Position numbers and translations under genes: made by a program. Of a stretch of DNA of 64,000 bases, positions 63,315-64,000 are shown piece after piece. Below the pieces are notes generated by a model that was given only the letters and a program-made list of their open reading frames with translations, was not told where the DNA came from and did no database searches. The first letter of the stretch is position 1, and each line of letters opens with the position of its first letter. Origin of the DNA: Eisenbergiella porci (GTDB lineage Bacteria; Bacillota; Clostridia; Lachnospirales; Lachnospiraceae); assembly GCF_009696275.1 (NCBI RefSeq), contig NZ_VUMI01000002.1, forward strand, positions 62,001-126,000. Direction: 5' to 3'.

Positions 63315-63989
63315 ATGGAAGCATATAAGCAGGAATTTATAGATTTTATGATTGCAAGTGATGTTTTGAAGTTCGGTGATTTTACGCTCAAGAGCGGCAG
63401 AAAATCCCCGTTTTTCATGAATGCCGGCGCATATGTGACAGGAATGCAGCTCCGAAAGCTGGGGGAATACTACGCAAAGGCGATTCATGACAACTACGGG
63501 CTGGATTTTGACATCCTCTTCGGGCCCGCCTACAAGGGTATCCCGCTGTCCGTTGCCACCACAATGGCGATCAGCGAGCTGTACGGAAAGGATATCAGAT
63601 ACTGCTCCAACCGGAAGGAAGTAAAGGATCACGGCGATACGGGTATCCTTCTGGGAAGCAAAATGAAGGACGGCGACAGAGTGGTTATCATCGAGGATGT
63701 AACCACCTCCGGCAAATCCATCGAGGAAACCTTCCCCATCATCAAGGCCCAGGCCGATGTTGAAATCAAGGGACTGATCGTTTCCCTCAACCGCTGCGAG
63801 CGGGGAAAGGGAGAAAAGAGCGCGCTCCAGGAAATCCAGGAGCTGTACGGCTTTCCCGCAAATGCAATCGTAAGTATGGAAGAAGTGGTGGAATATCTGT
63901 ATAATAAACCTCATGACGGCAAGATTATAATTGACGATGCCATGAAAGCATCAATTGATGCATATTATGCGCAGTATGGAGTGAAATAG
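63315..63989 (+). CDS. pyrE: Orotate phosphoribosyltransferase
   Basis: 224 residues. It converts orotate and PRPP to OMP, the substrate of PyrF. The PRPP-binding motif VVIIEDVTTSGKSIEE (about 119-134) and the catalytic Lys/Asp-rich loop around NRKEVKDHGDTG are present. AGGAGG upstream. pyrF, which acts next, lies 13.8 kb upstream beyond the sugar island; the decayed integrase and excisionase are just before it. Confidence 0.95.
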   Translation: MEAYKQEFIDFMIASDVLKFGDFTLKSGRKSPFFMNAGAYVTGMQLRKLGEYYAKAIHDNYGLDFDILFGPAYKGIPLSVATTMAISELYGKDIRYCSNRKEVKDHGDTGILLGSKMKDGDRVVIIEDVTTSGKSIEETFPIIKAQADVEIKGLIVSLNRCERGKGEKSALQEIQELYGFPANAIVSMEEVVEYLYNKPHDGKIIIDDAMKASIDAYYAQYGVK

Positions 63990-64000
63990 GTTACTTAAGG

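Overview
The window looks like a chromosome segment of an anaerobic Firmicute of the Lachnospiraceae type (family-level inference). The grounds are strong AGGAGG-type ribosome binding sites, a GlgC/GlgD pair, a class III (oxygen-sensitive) ribonucleotide reductase, a type 2 PyrF, PucR, WYL and AraC regulators, lipoproteins and a Wadjet operon. Most genes are moderately GC-rich. The first ~660 bases are clearly AT-richer and carry the end of a heptose-sugar cluster (tail of gmhA, then gmhB with a premature stop).

Layout. 0-6 kb: heptose genes, a small secreted protein, an AAA+/DUF4143 ATPase, a MITE-like repeat and a three-gene ABC exporter. 6-13.4 kb: a CAAX-type membrane protease and an RNA-repair neighbourhood made of two WYL regulators, a 365-bp near-perfect palindrome, the RNA ligase RtcB, a tRNA-like noncoding RNA whose parts are in circularly permuted order (bacterial Y-RNA type), and a slipin/SPFH protein. 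14-23 kb: lipoprotein serpin, a PLC-like hydrolase, a sugar acetyltransferase, a PucR regulator, a decayed hydrolase/condensation gene pair, glgC-glgD, and a frameshifted membrane protein. 23-27.5 kb: a large surface protein with four Ig-like repeats and a broken Rpn-type nuclease. 27.7-37.7 kb: a TetM-like GTPase fused to a YacP/Rae1-type NYN nuclease, followed after 2 bp by Wadjet jetA-jetB-jetC-jetD. A second large palindrome, related in its loop and internal motifs to the first, lies between jetC and jetD. 38-49.5 kb: AraC regulator, DMT permease, DUF2000 protein, TPR lipoprotein, NrdD with a C-terminal glutaredoxin-like domain, alcohol dehydrogenase, alkaline phosphatase, YibE/F permease and pyrF. 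49.9-62.7 kb: a sugar-uptake island (histidine kinase, two solute-binding proteins, two permeases, GH65 phosphorylase, HAD phosphatase, GH29 fucosidase, AraC-type response regulator with a frameshift). 62.7-63.2 kb: remnants of an excisionase and a tyrosine integrase, then pyrE.

How it fits together. The RtcB block is an RNA-repair locus with its own tRNA-mimic RNA but no Ro60/Rsr gene in view. The TetM-nuclease fusion and Wadjet form one probable transcription unit concerned with ribosome rescue or protection and plasmid restriction. The sugar island imports an oligosaccharide and breaks it down inside the cell. It separates pyrF from pyrE and ends in mobile-element debris, so it may have been inserted.

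The most unusual signal is the pair of long palindromes (9923-10287 and 36097-36434). Their outer stems differ in sequence, yet their arms pair almost perfectly. Their terminal-loop blocks and an internal motif are conserved, with three compensatory base-pair changes between the copies. This is the pattern expected of a conserved folded RNA or hairpin DNA element, and I do not recognise it as a known family.
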